From an uncultured Prevotellaceae bacterium (lineage in GTDB: Bacteria > Bacteroidota > Bacteroidia > Bacteroidales > Bacteroidaceae): a stretch of DNA of 39,590 nucleotides. The stretch is from positions 1-39,590 of the forward strand of contig CALFJA010000056.1 of assembly GCA_937877605.1 (NCBI GenBank), given 5' to 3'. The notes beneath the pieces were generated by a model that saw only the letters and a list, made by a program, of their open reading frames with translations, was not told where the DNA came from and made no database searches. The translations under genes and the position numbers were made by a program. Below, piece after piece: positions 1 to 7,469 of this stretch. The number at the start of each line of letters is the position of its first letter. Position 1 is the first letter of the stretch.

Positions 1-288
1 AATCAATGTAATAACTTCCACATTCCAAACTTCCTTGATCTCCTGTGGAATAGTACATTCAGTAACGTCCTTTTTCCATTAAATTTTTGACCCGCATGCC
101 CTTGCAGGCTCACCGAGTCAGGTACAAAGATACGAATAAGCGAGGAAAAAGCAAAATTTATTTTATTTTTTCGAGCGATAGTATCTTCAACGAAGTTAGA
201 GATAAATATTAAAATGAAAAAATGAAAGAATTAAGCAATGATTTTTTGATTTCGCATGTCCGAGGGGAAGGGGAGATAAACAATAAAA
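1..288. other. Left-edge region without a complete gene
   Basis: No complete gene is visible. A minus-strand promoter (125-156) points towards the left edge, so most of this stretch is probably the 5' leader of a gene outside the window. On the minus strand a six-codon ORF (79 to 59) ends directly before an ATG at 58 that stays open to the edge for about 19 codons. That ATG could be the real start of the off-window gene, but there is too little protein to recognise it. Positions 89-119 form only an imperfect inverted repeat. Confidence 0.4.
125..156 (-). promoter_or_regulatory. Bacteroidota-type promoter for an off-window gene
   Basis: Read on the minus strand, TATCTTTG (132-125) fits the -7 consensus TAnnTTTG. 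TTTTG (156-152) lies 19 bp upstream and fits the -33 element. Transcription would run left out of the window. Both elements and the spacing match the known Bacteroides primary-sigma promoter. Confidence 0.65.
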
Positions 289-329
289 AAGCCACCCATT
301 GGATGCTGATGCTTTCCAGTGGGTGGCTT
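289..329 (-). terminator. Rho-independent terminator of the M23 peptidase gene
   Basis: Positions 289-303 and 315-329 form a 15-bp stem with one G-U pair and an 11-nt loop. On the minus strand the stem is followed by a run of six U residues (complement of 285-290). It lies about 20 bp after the stop codon of the peptidase gene. Confidence 0.85.
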
Positions 330-350
330 CGCGTTTACTGAGAGGGCTGA

Positions 351-1298
351 TTAACGGTAGCGAACCATATTGCCTACTTTCAGTTTGGTCTTGCTGCTGA
401 AGTTGTTCAACTTGTAAATGGTGTTCACATTCACGCCATACTTGCGGGCAATGGAGGAAAGCGTTTCGCCTTTCTTCACCTTATGGAACTGGCGTACCAC
501 TTCCGACTGCTTCTGTGCAGGTTTGAGTGCCGGTACGGCATCGCCCCTTACTTCTGCCGGCGTGTAGCTGCCGTTGCCCTGCTTGCCGCGCAGACGGGTT
601 GCCTCTGCCGACTCGCGGGCATAAGTACTGCGGTTGAACACATACACATCGTCGGTCACATCCTGTGCACGGAAATCGAACATCAGTGCCGGATTGATGG
701 GAACACCATTGAGCAAGGTTTCGAAATGAAGGTGTGAACCGCTGCTCCGGCCGGTGTTTCCACCCAGACCGATAACATCGCCGGCACGCACTTCCTGGTT
801 CTCAACCACCAACTGGCGGGATAGATGCCCGTAAACGGTCTCCAGTCCGTTGCCGTGACGGATAACGATATACTTGCCGTAGCCGTTGGCATTGTACTTC
901 ACGACACGCACCTTGCCACTGAATGCAGCACGAATGGTGTCGCCCGTGTATACCTTTATGTCCAATCCTTCGTGGCGACGGCCCCAACGCGGACCGAAAT
1001 TACTGGTCACCACGCGAGAGGTTGTAGGCATACAGAAGTGGCGGAGGTTAATTTTGTAAGTCTCGGGAAGACTTGCCTGACGGTTGTGTACGCGTGAAAC
1101 GCCCCAGTCCTGAGTGTCGAACATTGCTGAGAAATCGTCATCGGCATTCAGTTTACGCAACATCAGCGTATCCAGTACTTTCACCTTGCGGTCCGTTGGG
1201 GTCTGACGGGCGAGCAGGTCTTGTGCCGAAGCACTTTGAAAGCTCATCAAAAAGAGGGATACCAGCGTTAAAAATTGTATTTTGCTTACTGTCTTCAT
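351..1298 (-). CDS. Secreted M23 metallopeptidase with C-terminal LysM
   Basis: The product is predicted to be an exported peptidoglycan endopeptidase (lysostaphin/NlpD-like) that cuts peptide cross-links or helps activate other hydrolases. The 315-residue protein begins with a signal peptide (Lys near the start, hydrophobic core, SASAQ cleavage region at about 22-26). The peptidase M23 domain covers roughly residues 90-210 and keeps the zinc-binding set: His and Asp in RRHEGLDIK and the HLHFE motif. Catalytic competence is therefore expected, unlike degenerate NlpD/EnvC regulators. A single LysM repeat, with the sequence KVKKGETLSSIARKYGV, sits at the C-terminus and would bind glycan strands. 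The gene stands alone, with a -7-like box at 1404-1411 and a strong terminator at 289-329. The start at 1298 is the one that gives an intact signal peptide. Family assignment is firm; the physiological role is inferred. Confidence 0.9.
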   Translation of the reverse strand: MKTVSKIQFLTLVSLFLMSFQSASAQDLLARQTPTDRKVKVLDTLMLRKLNADDDFSAMFDTQDWGVSRVHNRQASLPETYKINLRHFCMPTTSRVVTSNFGPRWGRRHEGLDIKVYTGDTIRAAFSGKVRVVKYNANGYGKYIVIRHGNGLETVYGHLSRQLVVENQEVRAGDVIGLGGNTGRSSGSHLHFETLLNGVPINPALMFDFRAQDVTDDVYVFNRSTYARESAEATRLRGKQGNGSYTPAEVRGDAVPALKPAQKQSEVVRQFHKVKKGETLSSIARKYGVNVNTIYKLNNFSSKTKLKVGNMVRYR

Positions 1299-1403
1299 AA
1301 CTCGTTAATATTATGCTCTCCAAATTAGTAGTTAGCGGTTTTGGAGAGAATTGATGTGAATGTGAACCTCGGTTGGAGGTGCATGTTTTTCACAAATCCG
1401 CTG

Positions 1404-1411
1404 CAAAGATA
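1404..1411 (-). promoter_or_regulatory. Candidate -7 element for the M23 peptidase gene
   Basis: TATCTTTG on the minus strand fits TAnnTTTG and lies about 105 bp upstream of the start codon. No clear TTTG sits 19 bp further upstream, so the promoter is only partly supported. The sequence at 1469-1481, two ACGCGT palindromes separated by one base, lies some 40 bp above the expected -33 position. Confidence 0.45.
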
Positions 1412-1508
1412 ACGCAAATTTCCCGATTATCGTGCAGGGTTTACGCTTTTTATTGACTTTTTAACATTACGCGTCACGCGTATTGCACATTGTAAAAACC
1501 TGTCTTTC

Positions 1509-1537
1509 AAATAGATAGGAGGAGAAATCCTCTATTT
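1509..1537 (-). other. Hairpin downstream of recG
   Basis: AAATAGAGGA on the minus strand (1537-1528) can pair with the region at 1520-1509 with a 2-nt bulge. It is about 60 bp after the recG stop. The nearest U-run is about 12 nt past the stem, so this is not a canonical intrinsic terminator. It may still end or protect the recG transcript. Confidence 0.3.
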
Positions 1538-1598
1538 TGGAAACTTATTGCACAGTTTTTGTTTAACAACTGTTATGAGAATGTCGTTTGGAAGGTTC

Positions 1599-3701
1599 TC
1601 AGCTAATGGCCGACCAGTTGATGTTGGTTTTCCGCAGGTCGTTGAGGTGATTCCAAAGCAGTTGGTAAGTATTGCTGGTGCAGTTCGGATCGGCATCGAT
1701 AATGCGCTGCGCTTCGTCTCGGCTGAGCTGGATGAGCTGGCCGTCCTGCGCCAGGTTTGCCAGTTTCAGGTCGAAGGCCATTCCGCTCTGCTGGGTACCC
1801 TCGAGGTCGCCGGGGCCTCGCAGTTTGAGGTCGGCCTCCGCTATTTCGAAGCCATCGTTGGTCTGGCACATGATGTCGATGCGTTTCCGCGTGTCGCTGC
1901 CCAGGTTGGGCGGTGTCACCAGAAAGCAGTAGCTCTGGTCGGCACCTCTGCCCACACGGCCGCGGAGCTGATGCAGTTGTGAGAGTCCGAAACGCTGGGC
2001 ATCGATGATGACCATGAGTGAGGCATTGGGAACATTCACTCCCACTTCGATTACGGTGGTGGAGACCAGTATTTGGGTTCCTTTCCGGAGGAAACGCTGC
2101 ATCTCCTCCTCCTTCTCTGCAGGCTTCATCTTGCCGTGCACCTTGCCAAGCCGATACTCGGGGAAGGTTGCTGTGAGCATTTCAAAGCCTTCTTCGAGGT
2201 TCTGCAGGTCGATTTTCTCACTTTCCTTGATGAGCGGATAGACGAAGTAAACCTGCCGGCCGAGGTTCACCTCCCGCCTGATGATCTGGTGCAGACCCGA
2301 TATCTGGGTGCTCAGCTGGTGGAGTGTGTGCACGGGTTTGCGGCCTGGAGGCATCTCGTCGATGACACTGACATCCAGATCGCCATAGATGGTCATTGCA
2401 AGTGTGCGGGGAATGGGGGTCGCCGTCATGACAAGCACATGAGGCGGCTGGGTATTTTTCTGCCAGAGTTTGGCGCGCTGGGCCACGCCAAAGCGGTGTT
2501 GCTCGTCAATTACGACGAAACCGAGGTTGCGGAATTCCACCCAATCCTCTATAAGGGCGTGGGTTCCGACGAGGATGTGTATTTTTCCCTCCTTCAGGTC
2601 ATCGAGGAGTTGTTGTCGTTTCTTTCCCTTGACAATGCCCGTAAGCAGTTGTACATTAAGGTCCATGCCGCCGAGCATTGATGTGAGCGTGGCCAGGTGC
2701 TGCTCGGCCAGGATTTCGGTGGGTGCCATGATGCAGGCCTGGTAGCCGTTGTCAATGGCAAGCAGCATGCACATCAGCGCCACGAGTGTCTTGCCGGAGC
2801 CCACATCTCCCTGCAGCAGGCGGTTCATCTGGCGGCCCGAACCCATGTCGGTACGGATCTCTCGGATGACCCTTTTCTGCGCGTTTGTCAGGGGGAAGGG
2901 CAGGTAATGGTGGTAAAAAGTGTTGAAGGCGTTGCCCACTTTCGTGAAGACATAGCCTCGGTACTTGCGCCGCTGGTCGCTGGCATAGCGCAGCATGTTG
3001 AGCTGCACAAAGAAGAGTTCCTCGAACTTCAGTCGCAGGGTGGCCCGTCGCACATCGTCGGTGGTCTTCGGATAGTGTATGAGGCGGCAGGCCTCGTCGT
3101 GCGAAAGGAGGTGCAAGCGGTTGATGATGTCGGGTGTGAGGTTTTCGGGCAGCGGTGTCCGCAGTTGTTCCAAGAGGGTTTTCTGGATTTTCTCCAGGGC
3201 GCGTGAGTTGAGGCCGCGCTTCTTCATGCGCTCGGTTGTCACATAGTAAGGCTGCAAACCCATCTCAGACAGCACCACCTTGTCGGCACGGTCGATGTCG
3301 GGATGGGTGAATTGCAGACGCCCGTTGAAGGCGGTCGGTTTCCCGAATACAATGTAGTCGATGCCTGCCTTGTAGTTGTCGTAGACATATTTGGTGCCGT
3401 TGAACCACACGAGATCGACCACACCATGGCCGTCGGTGAAGTGTGCCACGATGCGTTTCTTGCGCAGGCCCATGCTGTATTCCTCGAAACTGAGTATCCT
3501 GCCGCGTATCTGCACGAAGGCAGAGTTGGCCGTGAGTTCACTGACTGCGTAGATGCGGCTGCGGTCGATATACTTATACGGATAGTACTCGAGCAAGTCT
3601 CCCCAGGTGTGTATGTTGAGTTCCTTGCCCAAGATTTCCTTTCGCTGCGGTCCAACGCCGGAAAGGTACTTGATGTCCTGGTCCAGTTGGGTATATCGCA
3701 T
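1599..3701 (-). CDS. recG: ATP-dependent DNA helicase RecG
   Basis: RecG is a double-stranded DNA translocase that regresses stalled replication forks and processes Holliday junctions. The 700-residue length is typical. An N-terminal wedge/OB-fold domain covers about residues 1-190. The helicase core follows, with Walker A GDVGSGKT at 298-305 and a DEQH box at 399-402. Further on, LRGRVGRGADQSYC is the conserved motif VI region, and the C-terminal part has the family pattern AEADLKLRGPGDLEGTQQSG. All helicase motifs look intact. The gene lies 19 bp downstream of the DJ-1/PfpI gene on the same strand and probably shares its promoter. The start ATG at 3701 gives the expected RecG N-terminus. 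Confidence is very high. Confidence 0.97.
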   Translation of the reverse strand: MRYTQLDQDIKYLSGVGPQRKEILGKELNIHTWGDLLEYYPYKYIDRSRIYAVSELTANSAFVQIRGRILSFEEYSMGLRKKRIVAHFTDGHGVVDLVWFNGTKYVYDNYKAGIDYIVFGKPTAFNGRLQFTHPDIDRADKVVLSEMGLQPYYVTTERMKKRGLNSRALEKIQKTLLEQLRTPLPENLTPDIINRLHLLSHDEACRLIHYPKTTDDVRRATLRLKFEELFFVQLNMLRYASDQRRKYRGYVFTKVGNAFNTFYHHYLPFPLTNAQKRVIREIRTDMGSGRQMNRLLQGDVGSGKTLVALMCMLLAIDNGYQACIMAPTEILAEQHLATLTSMLGGMDLNVQLLTGIVKGKKRQQLLDDLKEGKIHILVGTHALIEDWVEFRNLGFVVIDEQHRFGVAQRAKLWQKNTQPPHVLVMTATPIPRTLAMTIYGDLDVSVIDEMPPGRKPVHTLHQLSTQISGLHQIIRREVNLGRQVYFVYPLIKESEKIDLQNLEEGFEMLTATFPEYRLGKVHGKMKPAEKEEEMQRFLRKGTQILVSTTVIEVGVNVPNASLMVIIDAQRFGLSQLHQLRGRVGRGADQSYCFLVTPPNLGSDTRKRIDIMCQTNDGFEIAEADLKLRGPGDLEGTQQSGMAFDLKLANLAQDGQLIQLSRDEAQRIIDADPNCTSNTYQLLWNHLNDLRKTNINWSAIS

Positions 3702-3720
3702 GGTGGCAGCCGGTCCGGTT

Positions 3721-4290
3721 CTATTCCTCGCCTATGACATGGAGGTAGCGCATTCCGTGCTGGAGTTCCCTGACTTCCTCGGGCGAGATGATTTGGCCGA
3801 GGATGGTATAGGCATAGGCCAGCGATGCCGCCGGACCCTCACCGGTGGTGATGAGGCCGTCGACGGTGACCACTTCGCCCGTTGGGGTGCAGCCGTTCAG
3901 GTATTCCTCGAACGAGGGATAGCAGGTGGCGCGCTTGCCCTGAAGCAGGTTGAGCAGCCCGAGCACCATGGGAGCGGCACAGATGGCACCGATGTGGCGG
4001 CCCTTGGCATAGTGGGCAAGGAGCAACTGCCGCAGGGGCTCGCACTTGTTCAGGTTGTCGGCACCGGGCCAACCGCCTGGAAGAAGCAGCCAGTCGGCGT
4101 CGTCGAAACTCTCAACATCCTGCAGGCGGGCGTTGGCGACGACGGTCTGGTTCTGTGCGCTGGTCACTTCCAGCGAGTCACTGATGCTCACGGTTACTAC
4201 ATCCTGGCCGCCGCGACGGAGAATGTCGACGGGGGCAAGGGCCTCGATGATTTCAAAGCCATCGGCTAAAAACTCATAAATCTTTGCCAT
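3721..4290 (-). CDS. DJ-1/PfpI family protein
   Basis: This is a 189-residue member of the DJ-1/ThiJ/PfpI superfamily, close in size and sequence style to DJ-1/YajL proteins. Such proteins have been linked to oxidative-stress protection, chaperone activity and removal of glyoxal or acylated damage; the exact activity here is unknown. The N-terminal DGFEIIEAL carries the conserved Glu that activates the catalytic Cys. GAICAAPMVLG forms the nucleophile elbow with the reactive Cys, and LPGGWPGADNL is the preceding conserved loop. An in-frame extension up to 4443 exists but has no family similarity; the ATG at 4290 gives the normal MAKIYEFLADG start. A -7 box lies at 4334-4341. The gene probably forms an operon with recG. 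Confidence 0.92.
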   Translation of the reverse strand: MAKIYEFLADGFEIIEALAPVDILRRGGQDVVTVSISDSLEVTSAQNQTVVANARLQDVESFDDADWLLLPGGWPGADNLNKCEPLRQLLLAHYAKGRHIGAICAAPMVLGLLNLLQGKRATCYPSFEEYLNGCTPTGEVVTVDGLITTGEGPAASLAYAYTILGQIISPEEVRELQHGMRYLHVIGEE

Positions 4291-4333
4291 TATCAATTGT
4301 GTTATTTCGGTTGTTCGTATGTTTTCCAAAGTA

Positions 4334-4341
4334 CAAAGATA
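4334..4341 (-). promoter_or_regulatory. -7 element for the DJ-1/PfpI-recG unit
   Basis: TATCTTTG on the minus strand matches TAnnTTTG about 45 bp upstream of the DJ-1/PfpI start codon. A correctly spaced TTTG -33 element is not evident, so only the -7 part is supported. Confidence 0.5.
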
Positions 4342-4786
4342 AAGAAAAAAAGCGGAACGGCGTGAAACAAGCCCCCAGAAAGTGTAAGTTTTTTGACAGT
4401 GTGCAATTTTCCGGCAATGCAGAAAAGCAAAATTTTCACCCATTTCATCGGCATTTCCACCCTCTTTTCCTACCCCTCGGACTGCAAGTGGGCCCCAGAC
4501 GCATTTCCATTTGGGCTAAACCGCAACGCATTTTCCATCTGGTTGAACTCCAACTGAGGCCAAATCGCAATCCGTTTGGGCCTCATTCGGAAAACGGTTG
4601 GCTTGCACCTTTGCTACAGAAACTCATAGCCCGCTGTCTATCAGTTACTTAAACAGATACTCATAATTCGTCATCATTTCACTCCAATGACAGGATTTGC
4701 CGATCCAGAGGCCGAAAAGCGCTTACAATCCGAAAGTGTGCAATTCCGTTTAAGCCCCGGTCGTTTCCGTGAAACATCGGAAAAGA
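4342..4786. other. Intergenic region between divergent genes
   Basis: This roughly 445-bp stretch separates the DJ-1/PfpI promoter (minus) from the nadK promoter (plus). A short plus-strand reading frame crosses it, but it shows no protein similarity or coding bias. The centre holds the dispersed TGGGCC repeat described separately. I see no RNA gene or other structure. Confidence 0.5.
4483..4607. repeat. Dispersed intergenic TGGGCC repeat, copy A
   Basis: The block contains several degenerate units: TGGGCCCCA at 4489, TTTGGGCTAA near 4511 and TTTGGGCCTC at 4575, two of them followed by GCATTTCCAT or GCATTTTCCAT. The 30 bases from 4483 match 19999-20028 in copy B at about 24 positions with the same internal spacing. 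TCCGTTTGGGCCT at 4571 resembles 33013-33025 in copy C. All copies are intergenic. Confidence 0.55.
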
Positions 4787-4818
4787 TTTTGCTGATAGCA
4801 AAGTTTCTTTTACTTTTG
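4787..4818 (+). promoter_or_regulatory. Promoter of the nadK-ABC-bcs1-like operon
   Basis: TTTTG at 4787-4791, a 19-bp spacer and TACTTTTG at 4811-4818 match the Bacteroides -33/-7 consensus exactly. The expected 5' leader before the ATG at 4851 is about 25 nt. The octamer ATAGCAAA occurs at 4795 and again at 4822, flanking the -7 box, and could be part of an operator; this is speculative. Confidence 0.8.
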
Positions 4819-4850
4819 CACATAGCAAACCAGAACAAACCGACTTGCCT

Positions 4851-5738
4851 ATGCCCACCACTCCCCTCCGCTTTGCCCTCTTCGGCAACGAATACCAGGC
4901 CCGAAAGTCCCTGGCCATCGAGCAGGTGCTCAACAGTCTGGCAAAAAGGAAGGCCGAGGTGATTGTCGAGCGCAAGTACCTTAACTTCCTGCTCTCGCAC
5001 TTCCATTTGCCCATCGGTGCCGACAAGGCTTTCGACGGGCAGGACTTCACGGCCGACTTTGCCGTGTCGCTGGGTGGCGACGGCACCCTGCTGACCGCCG
5101 CCAGCTGCGTGGCCGAGAAGCAGATGCCCATCGTGGGCATCAATGTCGGGCGGCTGGGATTCCTCGCTGACATCGCTCCTGAAGAGTTTCCGCAGATAAT
5201 CGACGAAATCTATGCCGGGAAAGTGCGCACCGAACGCCATACGGCCATCGAGATTCAGACGGAAGGCGAACCCCTCTCGGGCATTCCCTATGCCCTGAAC
5301 GACATCGCCCTGCTCAAGCGCGACCATGCATCGATGATCAGCATCAATGCCGCCATCGACCGTATGCCCGTGGCCAGTTACCAAGCCGACGGGCTCATCG
5401 TTTCCACTCCGACAGGGTCGACCGCCTACAACCTCTCGAACGGAGGTCCCATCATGGCTCCCGACACCGCCAACCTGTGCCTCACACCGGTGGCTCCCCA
5501 CAGCCTGACACTGCGTCCCATCGTCGTCAGCGACCAAAGCGAGATAACACTCACCGTCGAGAGCCGTTCGCACAACTTCCTCGTAGCCATCGACGGCAGG
5601 TCGGAGCCGCTCAGTCAAGGCACCGTCGTCAAGATAAGGAAGGCACCGTTCCCCATCCTTATCGTCAAACGCAGCGGCCACCAATATTTCGACACCCTCC
5701 GCACAAAACTCATGTGGGGCGCCGACCAACGGCAATAA
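4851..5738 (+). CDS. nadK: NAD kinase
   Basis: NAD kinase phosphorylates NAD+ to NADP+ with ATP or polyphosphate and is the only NADP source in most bacteria. The 295-residue protein has the signature SLGGDGTLLTAA with the catalytic Asp, followed by GINVGRLGFLAD. It also has NDIALLKRD, which contacts the substrate, and the PTGSTAYNLSNGGPI loop typical of the family. Length is normal. A TTG at 4845 in the same frame is an alternative start, but the ATG at 4851 is preferred. It is the first gene after the promoter at 4787-4818 and is followed 19 bp later by the ABC transporter gene, so an operon is likely. Confidence 0.96.
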   Translation: MPTTPLRFALFGNEYQARKSLAIEQVLNSLAKRKAEVIVERKYLNFLLSHFHLPIGADKAFDGQDFTADFAVSLGGDGTLLTAASCVAEKQMPIVGINVGRLGFLADIAPEEFPQIIDEIYAGKVRTERHTAIEIQTEGEPLSGIPYALNDIALLKRDHASMISINAAIDRMPVASYQADGLIVSTPTGSTAYNLSNGGPIMAPDTANLCLTPVAPHSLTLRPIVVSDQSEITLTVESRSHNFLVAIDGRSEPLSQGTVVKIRKAPFPILIVKRSGHQYFDTLRTKLMWGADQRQ

Positions 5739-5757
5739 CCTATCCAACCACCCGAGA

Positions 5758-7440
5758 ATGAGCCTGAAAGAAAAGATAAAAGCAAAATTCCAGCTTGCAG
5801 AGACGCGCTACAGCGTGCGGCAGATAGGCAAATGGCTGTGGCAGGCTTCGCGCGGCAACCGCCTCCAGGCAGCGCTGAATGCCACCATAGGACTGCTCTT
5901 CGTGGCAGAGGCACTGGCACAGGTGTGGGCCATACAACACACCATCGATGTGGCAGCCGGCAACACCGAGGGCAACATCTACCTCGCCGTGACCATCGTC
6001 GGACTGCTCATCCTCGCCAGTTTCGCCCTGCACATTGCCGAAATATGGGTCAAGAACCTGCTGGGCATCAAGGCACAGAACCGCATGCAGCAGCAAATGC
6101 TCGACCGCCTGCTACGCTCCGAATGGAAAGGAAAGGAGCAATACCACTCCGGCGATGTGATTAACCGGCTGGAGTTTGATGTCGTCCAGGTGGTCAACTT
6201 CATAACAGAGAGCCTGCCGAACATACTCAGCGTGCTGGCCATGTTCCTCGGAGCATTCTGCTACCTCTTCTCCATGGACCGCATACTGGCCGTCATCGTC
6301 ACCGCCATCATGCCCCTATTCCTGCTTGTCAGCAAGATTTATGTAAGGCAGATGCGCCACCTCTCCCGCCAAGTGCGCAACAGCGACTCACAGGTGCAGA
6401 GCGTACTGCAGGAGACCGTCCAGAACCGCATGCTCATAAAGACGCTCGAACGCGGGTCGTTCATGGTGCAGCGGCTGGAAGACACCCAGAGTGTGCTTCG
6501 CGCAAATGTGGTGCGCCGCACCAAGTTCAGCCTCTTCAGCAACCTCATCATCAATGCAGGCTTCTCGCTGGGCTATCTCATCGCCCTGTTGTGGGCTGCC
6601 CTTCGCATGTCGGCCAACACACTGACCTTCGGTGGAATGACCGCATTCCTGCAACTGGTGAACCGCATCCAGACCCCGGCACGCAACCTCATGTCGGTCA
6701 TCCCCACCATGGCCAGCACCTTCACGGCTGCCGAGCGGCTCATGGAACTGGAGGAAATGCCGCTGGAAACACAGGGCGACGACATCACCATGCAAGCTCC
6801 CTGCGGCGTACGGCTGACGGAAGTGACCTATGCCTATGCACCCGAAGAAGGCAACATACTGGACCAGTTGTCGTTCGACTTCACCCCGGGTTCCTGTACG
6901 GCGGTGCTGGGCGAGACCGGAGCCGGCAAGACAACGCTCATCCGTATGCTCCTGGCACTGCTACAGCCCAACGCCGGAAAGATAGAGGTGTACGACCAGA
7001 CGCTGGTTGTGGAGAACTCACCGCTGCTGCGCAACAACTTCGTCTATGTACCGCAAGGCAACACCCTGATGAGCGGTTCCATACGCGACAACCTGCTGCT
7101 GGGCAATCCCAATGCCACCGAACAGCAGATGTGGGATGCCCTGGAAAAGGCATGCGCAGACTTCGTGCACGACCTTCCCGAACAACTCAACACCGCCTGC
7201 ACCGAATCAGGAGGAGGACTGAGCGAGGGACAGGCCCAGCGCATTGCCATAGCGAGGGCCTTACTCCGCAACAGAGCCATCATGCTCTTCGACGAAGCAA
7301 CCAGCGCACTCGACCCCGAGACCGAGAAACAACTCCTGCAGAACATCCTCTCGTCGCACCAGAAGACCATCATCTTCATCACTCACCGCCCCGCCGTGGT
7401 GGAATACTGCGACCAGGTGCTCACCATCGAGAAACTATAA
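5758..7440 (+). CDS. ABC exporter half-transporter (permease-ATPase fusion)
   Basis: This 560-residue protein joins an N-terminal type IV exporter membrane domain, with about six helices in residues 30-320, to a C-terminal nucleotide-binding domain. Walker A GETGAGKT is at about 385-392, the signature LSEGQAQRIAIARALL starts at 488, and Walker B with the catalytic Glu (LFDEATSALD) is near 510-517. The switch His lies in ITHRP near the C-terminus. All ATPase motifs are intact. Such half-transporters act as dimers and export lipids, peptides or drugs; the substrate cannot be read from sequence. It lies between nadK and the CDP-ribitol-synthase-like gene with short gaps (19 and 29 bp), so it is probably co-transcribed. 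A link to surface glycan export is possible but unproven. Confidence 0.9.
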   Translation: MSLKEKIKAKFQLAETRYSVRQIGKWLWQASRGNRLQAALNATIGLLFVAEALAQVWAIQHTIDVAAGNTEGNIYLAVTIVGLLILASFALHIAEIWVKNLLGIKAQNRMQQQMLDRLLRSEWKGKEQYHSGDVINRLEFDVVQVVNFITESLPNILSVLAMFLGAFCYLFSMDRILAVIVTAIMPLFLLVSKIYVRQMRHLSRQVRNSDSQVQSVLQETVQNRMLIKTLERGSFMVQRLEDTQSVLRANVVRRTKFSLFSNLIINAGFSLGYLIALLWAALRMSANTLTFGGMTAFLQLVNRIQTPARNLMSVIPTMASTFTAAERLMELEEMPLETQGDDITMQAPCGVRLTEVTYAYAPEEGNILDQLSFDFTPGSCTAVLGETGAGKTTLIRMLLALLQPNAGKIEVYDQTLVVENSPLLRNNFVYVPQGNTLMSGSIRDNLLLGNPNATEQQMWDALEKACADFVHDLPEQLNTACTESGGGLSEGQAQRIAIARALLRNRAIMLFDEATSALDPETEKQLLQNILSSHQKTIIFITHRPAVVEYCDQVLTIEKL

Positions 7441-7469
7441 CCGCATAAACAAACTCTCAGACATAACAC

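Noticed and set aside
4845..4850. TTG start two codons before the nadK ATG
   Set aside because: The ATG at 4851 is the stronger start and costs only two residues.
4674..5747. Open frame of 357 codons antisense to nadK
   Set aside because: The plus strand encodes an intact NAD kinase; the antisense product has no motif.
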